Origin: Anaerotignum faecicola
GTDB lineage: Bacteria; Bacillota; Clostridia; Lachnospirales; Anaerotignaceae
Direction: 5' to 3'
Assembly (NCBI GenBank): GCA_024460105.1
Contig: JANFXS010000001.1
Coordinates: forward strand, 525,895 to 589,894
DNA: 64,000 nt
This document shows, piece after piece, positions 26,141-34,512 of the stretch. The translations under genes and the position numbers were made by a program. Each line of letters begins with the position of its first letter. Positions within the stretch are counted from its first letter, which is position 1. Below the pieces are notes generated by a model that worked only from the letters and a program-made list of their open reading frames with translations, was not told the DNA's origin and did no database searches.

Positions 26141-27105
26141 GCCTTTTTCGCCTCCTTAACTTTTGGCAGTGCGCCAAAGATCTTAGGTTTTGTAAATCTG
26201 TCAATAAGAGGAACGCAAAGGTTCATTATAAGTATTGAATATGAAACGCCTTCAGGATATCCTCCGTAAACCCTGATAAGCACAGTAAGTATACCGCATC
26301 CGAGACCCATTATAATCTGACCCGTTGCAGTTATAGGAGACGACGCATAGTCTGTAGCCATGAAGAATGCGCCGAGCATAACGCCGCCGATCATAAGTTC
26401 GTAAACAGGCGTACTGCCTTCCCTAGGAAGAAGGAACGACATAACAAATACCGTAGCAAGATACACTACAGGAATTCTCCAGCTTATAACTCCCCTTACA
26501 ATAAGGTATATACCGCCGATTATAAGCGCAACGGCACATGTTTCGCCTATACATCCGGCAATGTTTCCGAGAGCCGCATCCTGCAATGTAGGAAGCTGAG
26601 CCAACATTTCAGGAGTCCCCGCCTTAAGAAGGCCGAGAGGCGTTGCCGTAGATACGGCGTCAGCGCCCGGAGTTACCCAGCTTGTCATTATTGTAGGATA
26701 TGAGCCTAAAAGAAAGGCCCTGCCGGCAAGAGCCGGGTTTATAAAGTTCTGGCCAAGGCCGCCGAAAAGCTGTTTAGCAAATATAATTGCAAACGCGCTT
26801 CCCACAACAGGCACCCATATTGGAGCTGATGAAGGTATATTCATTGCAAGAAGTATACCTGTTACAACAGCGGATAAATCGCTTACCGTAACTTTCTGCT
26901 TTGTTATTTTCTGGTAAGCCGCTTCCGCAACAACAGCCGTTATAACGGAAACCGCCATAAGTATTAACGCGTTAACCCCAAACTTAATTACGCCCATTGC
27001 CGCCGCCGGAACAAGCGCGATTATAACGTCGCGCATAATTGTCTGCGTTGATTGTTTTGAACGGACGTGAGGGGTAGCAGATATTGTAATATTTGGATAA
27101 TCCAT
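26137..27105 (-). CDS. rnfD: Rnf complex subunit D, membrane flavoprotein
   Basis: A 322-residue protein with eight to nine membrane helices. The covalent FMN Thr lies in STATPLG (about residue 155), and TPHVRSKQST at the N-terminus is typical of RnfD/NqrB. With RnfG it forms the electron path across the membrane and is part of the ion channel. ATG 27105 follows GGGGGACATT. It sits between rnfC (19 bases) and rnfG. Confidence 0.95.
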   Translation of the reverse strand: MDYPNITISATPHVRSKQSTQTIMRDVIIALVPAAAMGVIKFGVNALILMAVSVITAVVAEAAYQKITKQKVTVSDLSAVVTGILLAMNIPSSAPIWVPVVGSAFAIIFAKQLFGGLGQNFINPALAGRAFLLGSYPTIMTSWVTPGADAVSTATPLGLLKAGTPEMLAQLPTLQDAALGNIAGCIGETCAVALIIGGIYLIVRGVISWRIPVVYLATVFVMSFLLPREGSTPVYELMIGGVMLGAFFMATDYASSPITATGQIIMGLGCGILTVLIRVYGGYPEGVSYSILIMNLCVPLIDRFTKPKIFGALPKVKEAKKA

Positions 27106-27124
27106 TTTTTAATGTCCCCCTTAA

Positions 27125-28477
27125 TTATTTACCCGCGGCCTTTGCTTTTGCTGCCGCCGCTGCTTTTTTACCCATTTCTACCTTCTTTGCCGCCCTGATT
27201 GACTGAGCGAGCTGGCGTTTGGCAGGGCATATATATGAACAGCTTCCACATTCGATACAGTCAAGCCCGTGCTCCCTTACAAAGCCTTCGCCGTTGTCCT
27301 GTATAACAAGGGCGTTAAGCATATAAGGCATTAACCCCATCGGGCAGTGTTCAACACACTTTCCGCACCTTATGCAGTTGCTTTCTTCAGGTATCCGCGC
27401 TTCTTCTTCAGTAAATGCAAGAAGCGCCGAAGATGTTTTAGTTGTAGCAACGTCAAGGGTATACATAGTAGGCCCCATCATAGGACCTCCGGCAATCATT
27501 TTAGCCGGTTCCGTTTTAAAGCCGCCTATCTGTTCCATTAAATCTTTAAACGTCATGCCTATCCTTATCTCATAATTGCCGGGATTTGCAGGGGCTCCGC
27601 CCGTAATTGTGCATATCCTTCTCATTAAAGGCCTGCCTTCGGCTACTATATTGTAAATGCTTATAATAGTATCTACATTGTCCACAATACAGCCAACGGC
27701 GCTTGGAAGCCCGCCCGAAGGCACTTCGCGGCCCGTAACGGCTTTAATAAGATGTTTTTCCGAACCCTGAGGGAATTTTGCCTTCAGGCTTGCAACTTCA
27801 ATATTTTCTATACCTTTGGCAAGCTCTGCAAGATGGCTGATAGCGTCCGGTTTATTGTCCTCAATACCGATAACGCCTTTAGCCTTAGGGAAGAGCTTAA
27901 GAACTATCTGAAGCCCCTTGATAAGCTTTTCGCCCTGTTCAAGCATAAGCCTGTAGTCGCATGTAAGATATGGTTCACATTCTGCGGCGTTAACGAGGAC
28001 ATAATCGATTTCCGTCCCCGGAGGAGGCGCAAGTTTAACCTGCGTCGGGAATCCGGCGCCGCCAAGGCCGACAATACCGCCCTCTTTGATTTTAGCTATA
28101 ATTTCTTCATTCGACATTTTCTGGTAGTCGCCGCCTTCAAGGCCTTCAATCTCGGCCATTAATCCGTCGTTTTTAATAACGACGGAAAGGCTCGTCGCCC
28201 CGCCCGGCGTAAGCATTGGCCTTATGTCCGTTACCGTGCCGGAAATACTTGAAAAAATAGGAGAACAAACAAAAGCTTTGGCTTCCCCGATTTTTTGTCC
28301 TACCTTAACGTAATCGCCAACCTGAACGCATGGTTCGCAAGGCGCTCCTATGTGCTGTGACATAGGGAAAAACAATTCGGAATTTTCTTTTGGCAGTATA
28401 ACCTTAATCGGCGCGTCTTTTGTCAAAGCTTTGCCGTCTGGCGGATGTACTCCCCTTTTGAACGTTAAAGTTTGCAT
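27125..28477 (-). CDS. rnfC: Rnf complex subunit C, NADH-side iron-sulfur flavoprotein
   Basis: A 450-residue peripheral subunit. The N-terminal half has a barrel-sandwich region (GDYVKVGQKIGEAKAFV), then the nucleotide/FMN region with GLGGAGFPTQVK and YVLVNAAECEPYL, a SLBB-like part, and two 4Fe-4S clusters, CIRCGKCVEHCP and CIECGSCSYICP, near residues 375-420. It reduces NAD with electrons from RnfB via the membrane subunits. ATG 28477 follows AGAGGGGG. It begins the operon; the gene upstream, rpoN, is divergent. Confidence 0.95.
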   Translation of the reverse strand: MQTLTFKRGVHPPDGKALTKDAPIKVILPKENSELFFPMSQHIGAPCEPCVQVGDYVKVGQKIGEAKAFVCSPIFSSISGTVTDIRPMLTPGGATSLSVVIKNDGLMAEIEGLEGGDYQKMSNEEIIAKIKEGGIVGLGGAGFPTQVKLAPPPGTEIDYVLVNAAECEPYLTCDYRLMLEQGEKLIKGLQIVLKLFPKAKGVIGIEDNKPDAISHLAELAKGIENIEVASLKAKFPQGSEKHLIKAVTGREVPSGGLPSAVGCIVDNVDTIISIYNIVAEGRPLMRRICTITGGAPANPGNYEIRIGMTFKDLMEQIGGFKTEPAKMIAGGPMMGPTMYTLDVATTKTSSALLAFTEEEARIPEESNCIRCGKCVEHCPMGLMPYMLNALVIQDNGEGFVREHGLDCIECGSCSYICPAKRQLAQSIRAAKKVEMGKKAAAAAKAKAAGK

Positions 28478-28845
28478 ATTATCCCCCTCTGTGCTAGAAT
28501 TTTTGCATGGCGCTTTGTTTATCCATGCTAAGGAAAAGTAAATTTATAATATAAAAATATACCTTTAAAACAGGCCTTCCGGACGTTCACCCATAATAAG
28601 GCCAGTTTAATTAACGTATCTATTCTAATACAAAACCGTATCTTTCTCAACAGTTATTAACAAAATTCTTAAAATTAAGTAAATTTTCTATGTACAAATG
28701 TCTTTCAGCGTTTTAAAAATTCTCCAAAAGCGATATTAACGTCTGCCGCCTATAGAATTTTACTACTTTTGAACCGTAAAGTAAACGCTAAATTTAACTT
28801 ATTTTTTTCTTCATTTTGATAATTTTGGTAAATTCCCATAAAAAA

Positions 28846-28859
28846 AATGAAATTTCATT
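28846..28859. promoter_or_regulatory. 14-bp perfect palindrome in the rnf-rpoN divergent region
   Basis: AATGAAATTTCATT ends 14 bases before the candidate sigma-54 site. It could be a binding site for a dimeric regulator; with such AT-rich surroundings a chance palindrome cannot be excluded. Confidence 0.35.
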
Positions 28860-28873
28860 GTCCCACAAACGTT

Positions 28874-28890
28874 TTGGCAGGAAAATTGCT
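28874..28890 (+). promoter_or_regulatory. Candidate sigma-54 promoter for rpoN
   Basis: TTGGCAGGAAAATTGCT matches the sigma-54 consensus TTGGCACG-N4-TTGCT at all but one conserved base. GG (28876-28877) and GC (28888-28889) are exactly 12 bases apart, as the -24/-12 elements require. The expected start is near 28901, about 110 bases before the rpoN ATG. Confidence 0.5.
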
Positions 28891-28931
28891 ACAAAATAGT
28901 TAAAACTGTTCCTTATAAATGTTTTTTGTAG

Positions 28932-28937
28932 TATAAT
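28932..28937 (+). promoter_or_regulatory. Candidate sigma-A -10 box for rpoN
   Basis: Perfect TATAAT, 75 bases before the start codon. The hexamer 17 bases upstream (TTCCTT) is a poor -35. It may be a second promoter beside the sigma-54 site. Confidence 0.35.
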
Positions 28938-28958
28938 AGTTACAAGAAGATTGGGAAT

Positions 28959-28986
28959 CAGCTTATTTATCGGTATAAATAAGCTG
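28959..28986 (+). other. Perfect hairpin in the rpoN leader
   Basis: CAGCTTATTTAT (28959-28970) and ATAAATAAGCTG (28975-28986) form a 12-bp stem with a CGGT loop, followed by AATTGTTTTTC. It lies downstream of both candidate promoters and 26 bases before the ATG, so it may act as a leader attenuator or an operator. Confidence 0.5.
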
Positions 28987-29012
28987 AATTGTTTTTCAAA
29001 TGGGGTGTAAAT

Positions 29013-30368
29013 ATGGATTTAATGCTCAACACAAGCCAAAAAATGCTCATGAGCCAGAAAATGCTGCAGTCCACAGAAATACTGCAGATGAGCTCCAGCG
29101 AACTTTTAGATTATGTAAAAGAAATTTCCGTTGAAAACCCTGTTGTTGACTATGAGGAAAAAAACGACGAGCAGGAAAAATTTGACAGGCTCAAAAAAAA
29201 ACTCGATTACCTGGACGCCTCTGACGAACAGAACAGGACTTATTATGCCGAAGACAAAGACGATGAAAATGAGAACGACGACTGGAAATTTAAAGGCAGC
29301 CCTTCCCAAAGCCTTGAAAGCTGCCTTTTGGAACAGATAAACGTTTTGAAGTGCAAACCATGCGTCAAAAAAATAGGAACGTATATTATCGGCTGCCTTG
29401 ACCAAAACGGATATTTAAAAGAAACCCCGGAAGAAATAGCCGAAGTGTTCGGAATCAGAAAAGAATACGTCATTCAGGCGTTGGATCTCGTTAAAAGCTT
29501 CGAGCCGGCCGGTGTTGCCGCAAAAGACCTTAAAGAATGTCTTTTAATACAGATTAAAAGAAATAATATATCAAACCCACTTGCCGAAAAGATTATAAAC
29601 GGCTGCCTTGAAATGGTTGGCAAAAACCAGATACACCTTATCTCTAAAAAACTAAAAGCCTGCCAAGAGGACGTATCCGAGGCGATTTCTTTAATAAAGA
29701 AACTTAACCCTAAACCCGGCAACAGTTTCGACAGCGGCAAAAGCCTTGAATACATAACTCCCGACGCAATTATAGTAAAGGGCAAAGACGGCTACGAGAT
29801 TATATTAAACGACAGGTTCTTCCCCAATATAGGCATTAACACATATTACCGTTCCATGCTCGATAAAAACAGCGACGGAGAAACAAAGGAATACGTTTTA
29901 AACAAAATAAAGCAGGCCGAATGGGTTATAACCTGCATAAACAAAAGAAATTCAACCCTTATGAAAACATTGAAATGCATTGTGGACATACAGAAGGACT
30001 TCTTTGATTACGGCGCCGGATATATAAAGCCAATGTGCCTGAACGACGTTGCCAAAGTTATAGAAATGCATGAATCCACTGTAAGCAGAACAATAAAGCA
30101 GAAATATATCCAGTGCTGTCACGGCGTATTTCCGCTGAGCTACTTTTTTCAGTCAAGCATATCTTCCGACAGTGGCGAAAAAGTAACTCCAGAAAAAATT
30201 AAGCTTTTGATCAAAGAAATAGTAGAAAACGAGGACCCCTCGTCGCCGCTGTCAGACAGGGCGATAACCGAGATATTAAACGGCAAAGGCATAGAAATTT
30301 CAAGGCGTACCGTTGCAAAATACCGCGGTATGCTCGGAATGCACGGCACAAGCGGAAGAAAATGCTGA
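29013..30368 (+). CDS. rpoN: RNA polymerase sigma-54 factor
   Basis: A 451-residue sigma-54. Region I is the Gln/Leu/Met-rich N-terminus (LNTSQKMLMSQKMLQ) that meets enhancer-binding ATPases. An acidic region II follows (about 50-90), then the core-binding part. The DNA-binding part has a helix-turn-helix (LNDVAKVIEMHESTVSRTI) and a C-terminal RpoN box (ISRRTVAKYR) that reads the -24 element. The ATG at 29013 follows GGGGTG; an upstream in-frame start at 28989 precedes that site and is rejected. No sigma-54 activator gene is visible in the window. Confidence 0.95.
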   Translation: MDLMLNTSQKMLMSQKMLQSTEILQMSSSELLDYVKEISVENPVVDYEEKNDEQEKFDRLKKKLDYLDASDEQNRTYYAEDKDDENENDDWKFKGSPSQSLESCLLEQINVLKCKPCVKKIGTYIIGCLDQNGYLKETPEEIAEVFGIRKEYVIQALDLVKSFEPAGVAAKDLKECLLIQIKRNNISNPLAEKIINGCLEMVGKNQIHLISKKLKACQEDVSEAISLIKKLNPKPGNSFDSGKSLEYITPDAIIVKGKDGYEIILNDRFFPNIGINTYYRSMLDKNSDGETKEYVLNKIKQAEWVITCINKRNSTLMKTLKCIVDIQKDFFDYGAGYIKPMCLNDVAKVIEMHESTVSRTIKQKYIQCCHGVFPLSYFFQSSISSDSGEKVTPEKIKLLIKEIVENEDPSSPLSDRAITEILNGKGIEISRRTVAKYRGMLGMHGTSGRKC

Positions 30369-30541
30369 CACTGCCTCCTGATATCCGTTTCTCGGCTGAA
30401 TATACCTGCTTTTTAACCATGCAAAAATACATGCTAAACGTTTGACGCTGAAACTCACAATTTATGGGCATGCCAAAGCCTTAACGTCATATGGTAAAAC
30501 TACCCGCATACACAAAATACGGAGGCACAAATTGTACAAAT

Positions 30542-30572
30542 AAAAAAACCGCTTTTAAAAAGCGGTTTTTTT
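30542..30572. terminator. Bidirectional terminator between rpoN and DUF1294 gene
   Basis: CCGCTT (30549-30554) and AAGCGG (30560-30565) form the stem, flanked by a 7-A run on one side and a 7-T run on the other. It ends rpoN on the plus strand and the rodA-mgsA-DUF1294 end on the minus strand (its stop is at 30587). Confidence 0.85.
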
Positions 30573-30586
30573 ATTCATGTCAATCC

Positions 30587-30868
30587 TTATATAAGTTTTG
30601 CAAATATAAAGTACAGTACGGCGGCATGGAGAAATACGGAAATCCCATATATCAGGTAAAAATGCAGTTTCCTGTTTTTATGATGAAACAAATACATAGC
30701 CAAAAATCCGCCTATTCCGCCGCCCAGCAGCGCTATAACAAACAGCGTGCTTTCCGATATGCGCCATGCTTCTTTCTTCGCCCTCGTTTTATCAAGCCAC
30801 ATAGCCGCAAAAAGGACGGCGTTTACAATTAAATAATAACACAGCACTATCTTTGTACCAAGGCTCAT
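30587..30868 (-). CDS. DUF1294 small membrane protein
   Basis: A 93-residue protein with three membrane helices (about 5-25, 38-60 and 68-90). The segment WLDKTRAKKEAWRISE followed by LLGGGIGGFLAMYLFHHKN matches the DUF1294 pattern (DK--A-----R--E--L--L---GG--G------F-HK). Function is unknown. Its ATG overlaps the mgsA stop by 4 bases, so it is the last gene of the shape/division operon. Confidence 0.85.
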   Translation of the reverse strand: MSLGTKIVLCYYLIVNAVLFAAMWLDKTRAKKEAWRISESTLFVIALLGGGIGGFLAMYLFHHKNRKLHFYLIYGISVFLHAAVLYFIFAKLI

Positions 30869-31260
30869 TTCATCACATTCCTCCAGTCAAGGTCGCCCCT
30901 GTCAAGCGCAAGCAAAAGTATTTCAGCCGTCGCAAGGTTGCTGGCAAGAGGTATATTATGCACGTCGCACAGGCGCAGTATGCCGTTGATATTAGGCTCA
31001 TAGCTTTTCGGCGTTACCGGATCCCTCAGGAATATAACAAGATCTATGTCATTATTTGCAACTTGGCTTCCGAGCTGCTGTTCGCCTCCCAAATGCCCGG
31101 CTAGGTATTTATGGACCGAAAGGTTAGCCGCTTCTTCAACAAGGCGGCCTGTAGTGCCCGTTGCAAAAAGAGTATGCTTTGCCAATATATGCCTGTAAGC
31201 AATACACAGGTTTTCCATTAATTTTTTCTTATTATCATGCGCTATCAGAGCTATATTCAC
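30865..31260 (-). CDS. mgsA: Methylglyoxal synthase
   Basis: A 131-residue enzyme that converts dihydroxyacetone phosphate to methylglyoxal plus phosphate, bypassing lower glycolysis. Family features are IALIAHDNKK at the N-terminus, the phosphate-binding ATGTTGRL, GGEQQLGSQV, the catalytic Asp region VIFLRDPVTP and CDVHNIPLASNLATAE. The start is a GTG at 31260, 9 bases after GAGGGGG, and only one base separates it from the rodA stop. Its place in a cell-shape operon is curious but seems to be a positional association. Confidence 0.93.
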   Translation of the reverse strand: MNIALIAHDNKKKLMENLCIAYRHILAKHTLFATGTTGRLVEEAANLSVHKYLAGHLGGEQQLGSQVANNDIDLVIFLRDPVTPKSYEPNINGILRLCDVHNIPLASNLATAEILLLALDRGDLDWRNVMK

Positions 31261-31261
31261 T

Positions 31262-32407
31262 TTATTGTACCCCCTCGAATAAAGATTTTGAACGTCTGCC
31301 GCCTATGTTTAAAACAAGGCCAACAGCCGCCATGTTCATCCACATGGAACTGCCGCCGTAGCTTACAAACGGCAGTGACATTCCCGTATTAGGTATTATA
31401 CTTGTCGCAACCCCGGCATTTACAAATGTTTGGAAAGCAAACATTCCCGCAATCCCGGCAACCACCAGCTGGCTGAAAAGATCCCGACAGCTCATGGCAA
31501 TAAGTATGCACCTGAATACGATGAAAAATTCCAAAGCTAAAACAGAAACACACCCTATAAATCCAAACTCTTCCCCTATTACGGAAAAAATGAAATCATT
31601 ATGCGGTTCCGGCAGGTAACTCAGCTGATTAAGGGTGCCCTGATATAAGCCCTTGCCCGTGATTTGTCCCGAACCTATGGCATTTATGGATTTTATGGTC
31701 TGATAATACTCATTTGAGCCCTCTACCGGATTTAAAAACGTCTGTATACGGGAAAACTGGTGCGGCTGCAAAATTTTGTCCATTATAAGCGGAACTTCCC
31801 TTTGTACATCCCAACAGACGAAAATTACGACAGGTATAACTACGGCAAGGCCGATAAGTATATATTTATAGTCAAGCCCCGCTACGAAAAGTTCCACAAG
31901 AAGTACGGCTATAAGCACAAGGCTGGCCGAAAGCGACGGCTGCTTTTGTATAAGTATAACGGGGACAATTACAAATAATGCCACTACAGCCAGTATATTT
32001 ATATTATTAACCGCATCGCGGTTTTTGTCAATTAATTTCGCAAGGCAAAATATAATTATAAGCTTTGAAAATTCCGACGGCTGTATGCCGATCGGCCCTA
32101 AATATATCCATCTTGTGGCGCCGTTTACGTTTTTGCCGAATAAAAGAACCGCAATAAGCATAAGTATATTTACGCCGTATATAATAAGATAATATTTTGA
32201 AAAAAACTTATAATTTACAAAAAGCATTAAAAACATTATAACCACGCCCACGCCGAGCCATACCATCTGCGAATAATAGTTTGAAGGATCCTCGCCTAAA
32301 TTGATATGGGTAGCGGAGCCGATACATATTATGCCGAAAACCGAAAGTATACAAACGGCCCCTATGAGCCAGAAATCCAGATTTGCTAAAATACGTTTTA
32401 TATTCAT
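31262..32407 (-). CDS. rodA: Peptidoglycan glycosyltransferase RodA (SEDS family)
   Basis: A 381-residue SEDS protein with about ten membrane helices. Conserved parts include GATRWIYLGPIGIQPSEFSK (shortened: the RWI-LG-IQPSE motif), the large loop with EGSNEYYQTIKSINAIGSG, and the C-terminal NTGMSLPFVSYGGSS. It polymerises glycan strands with a class B PBP, here probably the long PBP2 in the same cluster. The ATG at 32407 lies 10 bases after AAGGTGA; a TTG at 32413 is also possible. Confidence 0.93.
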   Translation of the reverse strand: MNIKRILANLDFWLIGAVCILSVFGIICIGSATHINLGEDPSNYYSQMVWLGVGVVIMFLMLFVNYKFFSKYYLIIYGVNILMLIAVLLFGKNVNGATRWIYLGPIGIQPSEFSKLIIIFCLAKLIDKNRDAVNNINILAVVALFVIVPVILIQKQPSLSASLVLIAVLLVELFVAGLDYKYILIGLAVVIPVVIFVCWDVQREVPLIMDKILQPHQFSRIQTFLNPVEGSNEYYQTIKSINAIGSGQITGKGLYQGTLNQLSYLPEPHNDFIFSVIGEEFGFIGCVSVLALEFFIVFRCILIAMSCRDLFSQLVVAGIAGMFAFQTFVNAGVATSIIPNTGMSLPFVSYGGSSMWMNMAAVGLVLNIGGRRSKSLFEGVQ

Positions 32408-32553
32408 AATCAAAAAATCACCTTAAAGTTTTACTGTTACAAAAAAGGGTACATAATCATATGGCATTTGCAAACAAAACAGGCTTTTTATATATTCATA
32501 TTGATCGGCCTCTTTATTTTAAAAGCGGATGCGGCTTTGCTCCGTAATAATAT

Positions 32554-32636
32554 GCGCGCTCCGGTTAAGCGCGCCATTTACGCCGTCGTAACGGCCGTTT
32601 CAAATAAACAGCAATAGGCTTCGGTTTTCCGAAGCC
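32554..32636 (-). terminator. Two hairpins between minE and rodA
   Basis: GGCTTCGG/CCGAAGCC (32617-32636, TTTT loop, perfect 8-bp stem) lies 19 bases after minE. GCGCGC/GCGCGC (32554-32574) follows. The T-runs are weak on the minus strand, so some read-through into rodA is likely. Confidence 0.5.
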
Positions 32637-32655
32637 CATTTTTATTATGTATTTT

Positions 32656-32952
32656 TCAGTCGTCGTTCTTTGTGCTCCTGTGCATGCTCTTGATAGGTAT
32701 GTTGGCGTAAAGCACCGGAACAGTTCCCTTAAATCCTTCGCTTTCGGTCTGTGTGATGTTGATGTCAAGTTCTTCCTCGTCTATTTCCATATAGTTTGAT
32801 ATAACTTTTATTATATCGCCTTTAAGCATCTCCAAAACCTGTGACGAACAGTCTACCCTGTCATGCACAAGCACAAGCTTTAAGCGGTCCCTTGCATAGC
32901 TTCCGCTTGCCTGTTCCTTCCTTCTGAAAAAACTGCCGAAATCAAATGCCAT
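32656..32952 (-). CDS. minE: Cell division topological factor MinE
   Basis: A 98-residue protein. The N-terminal amphipathic region (MAFDFGSFF) targets the membrane, residues about 20-40 (ARDRLKLVLVHDRVD) form the MinD-contact region, and the C-terminal half is the dimerising topological domain (LEMLKGDIIKVISNYMEID). MinE stimulates MinD ATPase and drives pole-to-pole oscillation. It follows minD by 21 bases. Its presence means this organism uses an oscillating Min system rather than, or besides, DivIVA-type targeting. Confidence 0.94.
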   Translation of the reverse strand: MAFDFGSFFRRKEQASGSYARDRLKLVLVHDRVDCSSQVLEMLKGDIIKVISNYMEIDEEELDINITQTESEGFKGTVPVLYANIPIKSMHRSTKNDD

Positions 32953-32973
32953 TTTATATGCCTCCCTCTTTTA

Positions 32974-33771
32974 TCAACCGCGGCGGAAGAGTTTTCTAAG
33001 CCTGTCCATAAAACTTTCTTCTGCCTCAAGGTTCATAAGAGGCACGTCTTCTCCAAGTATCCTTTTCGTAATGTTCCTGTATGCCTGTCCTGCCTTTGAC
33101 GCTTCGTCCGTAACCGCCGGCTCGCCTTTATTTGTCGTTATAACAATAGACTCGTCGTCCGGCACAACCCCTATCATGTCAATGGCAAGTATTTCCGTTA
33201 CATCCTCAATGCTCATCATATCCCCGCGTTTAACCATATCAAAACGGAGCCTGTTTATAATCAGGTTAGGATTCGGCAGTTCGCTTGCCTCAAGAAGCCC
33301 GATTATCCTGTCGGCGTCCCTTACGGCGCTGACTTCGGGCGTCGTTACAACAAGCGCCCTGTCCGCGCCGGCTATAGCGTTTTTAAATCCCTGCTCTATG
33401 CCTGCCGGGCAGTCAATGATTATGTAGTCAAAGCCTTCTTCCTTTAAGTTTTCGCAAAGCTTTTTCATCTGTTCCGGCGACACTGCGTTTTTGTCCCTTG
33501 TCTGGGCCGCCGGAAGAAGGAAAAGCCCCGTATACCTTTTATCTTTAATTAACGCCTGTTTTAATTTGCAGTTTCCTTCCACAACGTCAACAAGGTCGTA
33601 GACAATCCTGTTTTCAAGGCCCATTACAACGTCAAGGTTCCTAAGGCCGATGTCCGCGTCCACCAAGGCAACTTTTTTTCCGAGAACCGCCAGCCCACAG
33701 CCTATGTTTGCAGACGTCGTCGTTTTGCCAACACCGCCTTTGCCGCTTGTAACTACTATCACTTCGCCCAT
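32974..33771 (-). CDS. minD: Septum site-determining ATPase MinD
   Basis: A 265-residue deviant Walker ATPase: KGGVGKTTT at residues 11-19, then VDADIGLRNLD and IIIDCPAGIEQGF. The C-terminal SFMDRLRKLFRRG is an amphipathic membrane-targeting helix. MinD recruits MinC and is released by MinE. ATG 33771 follows GGGAGG. It is separated from minC by 199 bases, longer than the other gaps here, so minDE may have their own promoter. Confidence 0.95.
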   Translation of the reverse strand: MGEVIVVTSGKGGVGKTTTSANIGCGLAVLGKKVALVDADIGLRNLDVVMGLENRIVYDLVDVVEGNCKLKQALIKDKRYTGLFLLPAAQTRDKNAVSPEQMKKLCENLKEEGFDYIIIDCPAGIEQGFKNAIAGADRALVVTTPEVSAVRDADRIIGLLEASELPNPNLIINRLRFDMVKRGDMMSIEDVTEILAIDMIGVVPDDESIVITTNKGEPAVTDEASKAGQAYRNITKRILGEDVPLMNLEAEESFMDRLRKLFRRG

Positions 33772-33970
33772 CTGTTATCTTTCCTCCCATGTATACTGAT
33801 TTAATTAATTCAAAAAGTAAAATATAAAAATACCTGATTTTTTCTTAAGCAATTTGTACTAAACAAGCCTTTAGTATCATATAGCTATATATTAGCAAAA
33901 ATATAATCAAATTGCACTTCTTTTTTAAAGCAAATACGTAAAAAACTCGACACAATCTGTTTTTATACTT

Positions 33971-34492
33971 TTACTCAAATGCCGAAACATACACCCTGCC
34001 GTCCTCAAGATACGCATATTCGGGATTTTTGAGGGATTTTGAAATCCTGTTTTCCGGAAAACGCGTTATAACGTCCGCAATCCTAAGCTGCACGGGGCTC
34101 ATGTTAAGGGCGAATATATACGCTTCCGTTTCACCCGCCGTGCCGGCGTGGGCAACGCCTTTAAGCGCGCCGAGGATTATTATATTGCCCGTCGCTCTTA
34201 TTTCCGCCCCTGCATTAACGTCGCCAAGAAGAACGATGCTTCCGTCATATTCCAAAAGGACGCCGTTTCTGAGGCTTCCTTTGTGAAATTTTGTCCTGTT
34301 TTCTTTTATAAATTCCGTTTTAACAAGTTCCTCTATTTTTTTATCGGATTGGGAAACCGCCTTAGATTTTTCTTCCTCCTCGGCGGCTTCGATTATGCTT
34401 TCCATCGTGCTGCCCGTTTCGGCCACGGAAATTTCCGGTTCGTCCTGTTCGTCTTTTTTCAGCCCGTCGTTTTCAGTGTTAAAAGTTATCAT
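33971..34492 (-). CDS. minC: MinC-like septum inhibitor lacking the N-terminal domain
   Basis: A 173-residue protein with only the C-terminal MinC beta-helix domain (about residues 66-170: HKGSLRNGVLLEYDGSIVLLGDVNAGAEIRATG region, ending before a KNPEYAYLEDG tail). Instead of the roughly 100-residue FtsZ-inhibiting N-domain there is a 60-residue acidic, Glu/Lys/Ser-rich segment. The ATG at 34492 has a strong GGGAGG site, and the mrdA stop lies 20 bases upstream, so a hidden N-domain is excluded. It can probably still bind MinD, but its division-inhibiting role is uncertain. Confidence 0.85.
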   Translation of the reverse strand: MITFNTENDGLKKDEQDEPEISVAETGSTMESIIEAAEEEEKSKAVSQSDKKIEELVKTEFIKENRTKFHKGSLRNGVLLEYDGSIVLLGDVNAGAEIRATGNIIILGALKGVAHAGTAGETEAYIFALNMSPVQLRIADVITRFPENRISKSLKNPEYAYLEDGRVYVSAFE

Positions 34493-34512
34493 AATATTTA
34501 TCCTCCCTGTAA

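Larger units (their letters stand above)
28478..29012. other. Divergent rnf-rpoN intergenic region
   Basis: 535 bases without a gene. It holds the rpoN control elements listed separately. On the rnf side the sequence is AT-rich with TATTATAAA near 28545, but no confident promoter. Confidence 0.5.

Noticed and set aside
32565-32768. 67-codon frame overlapping the end of minE
   Set aside because: It runs in another frame through minE and the downstream hairpins and has no independent support.
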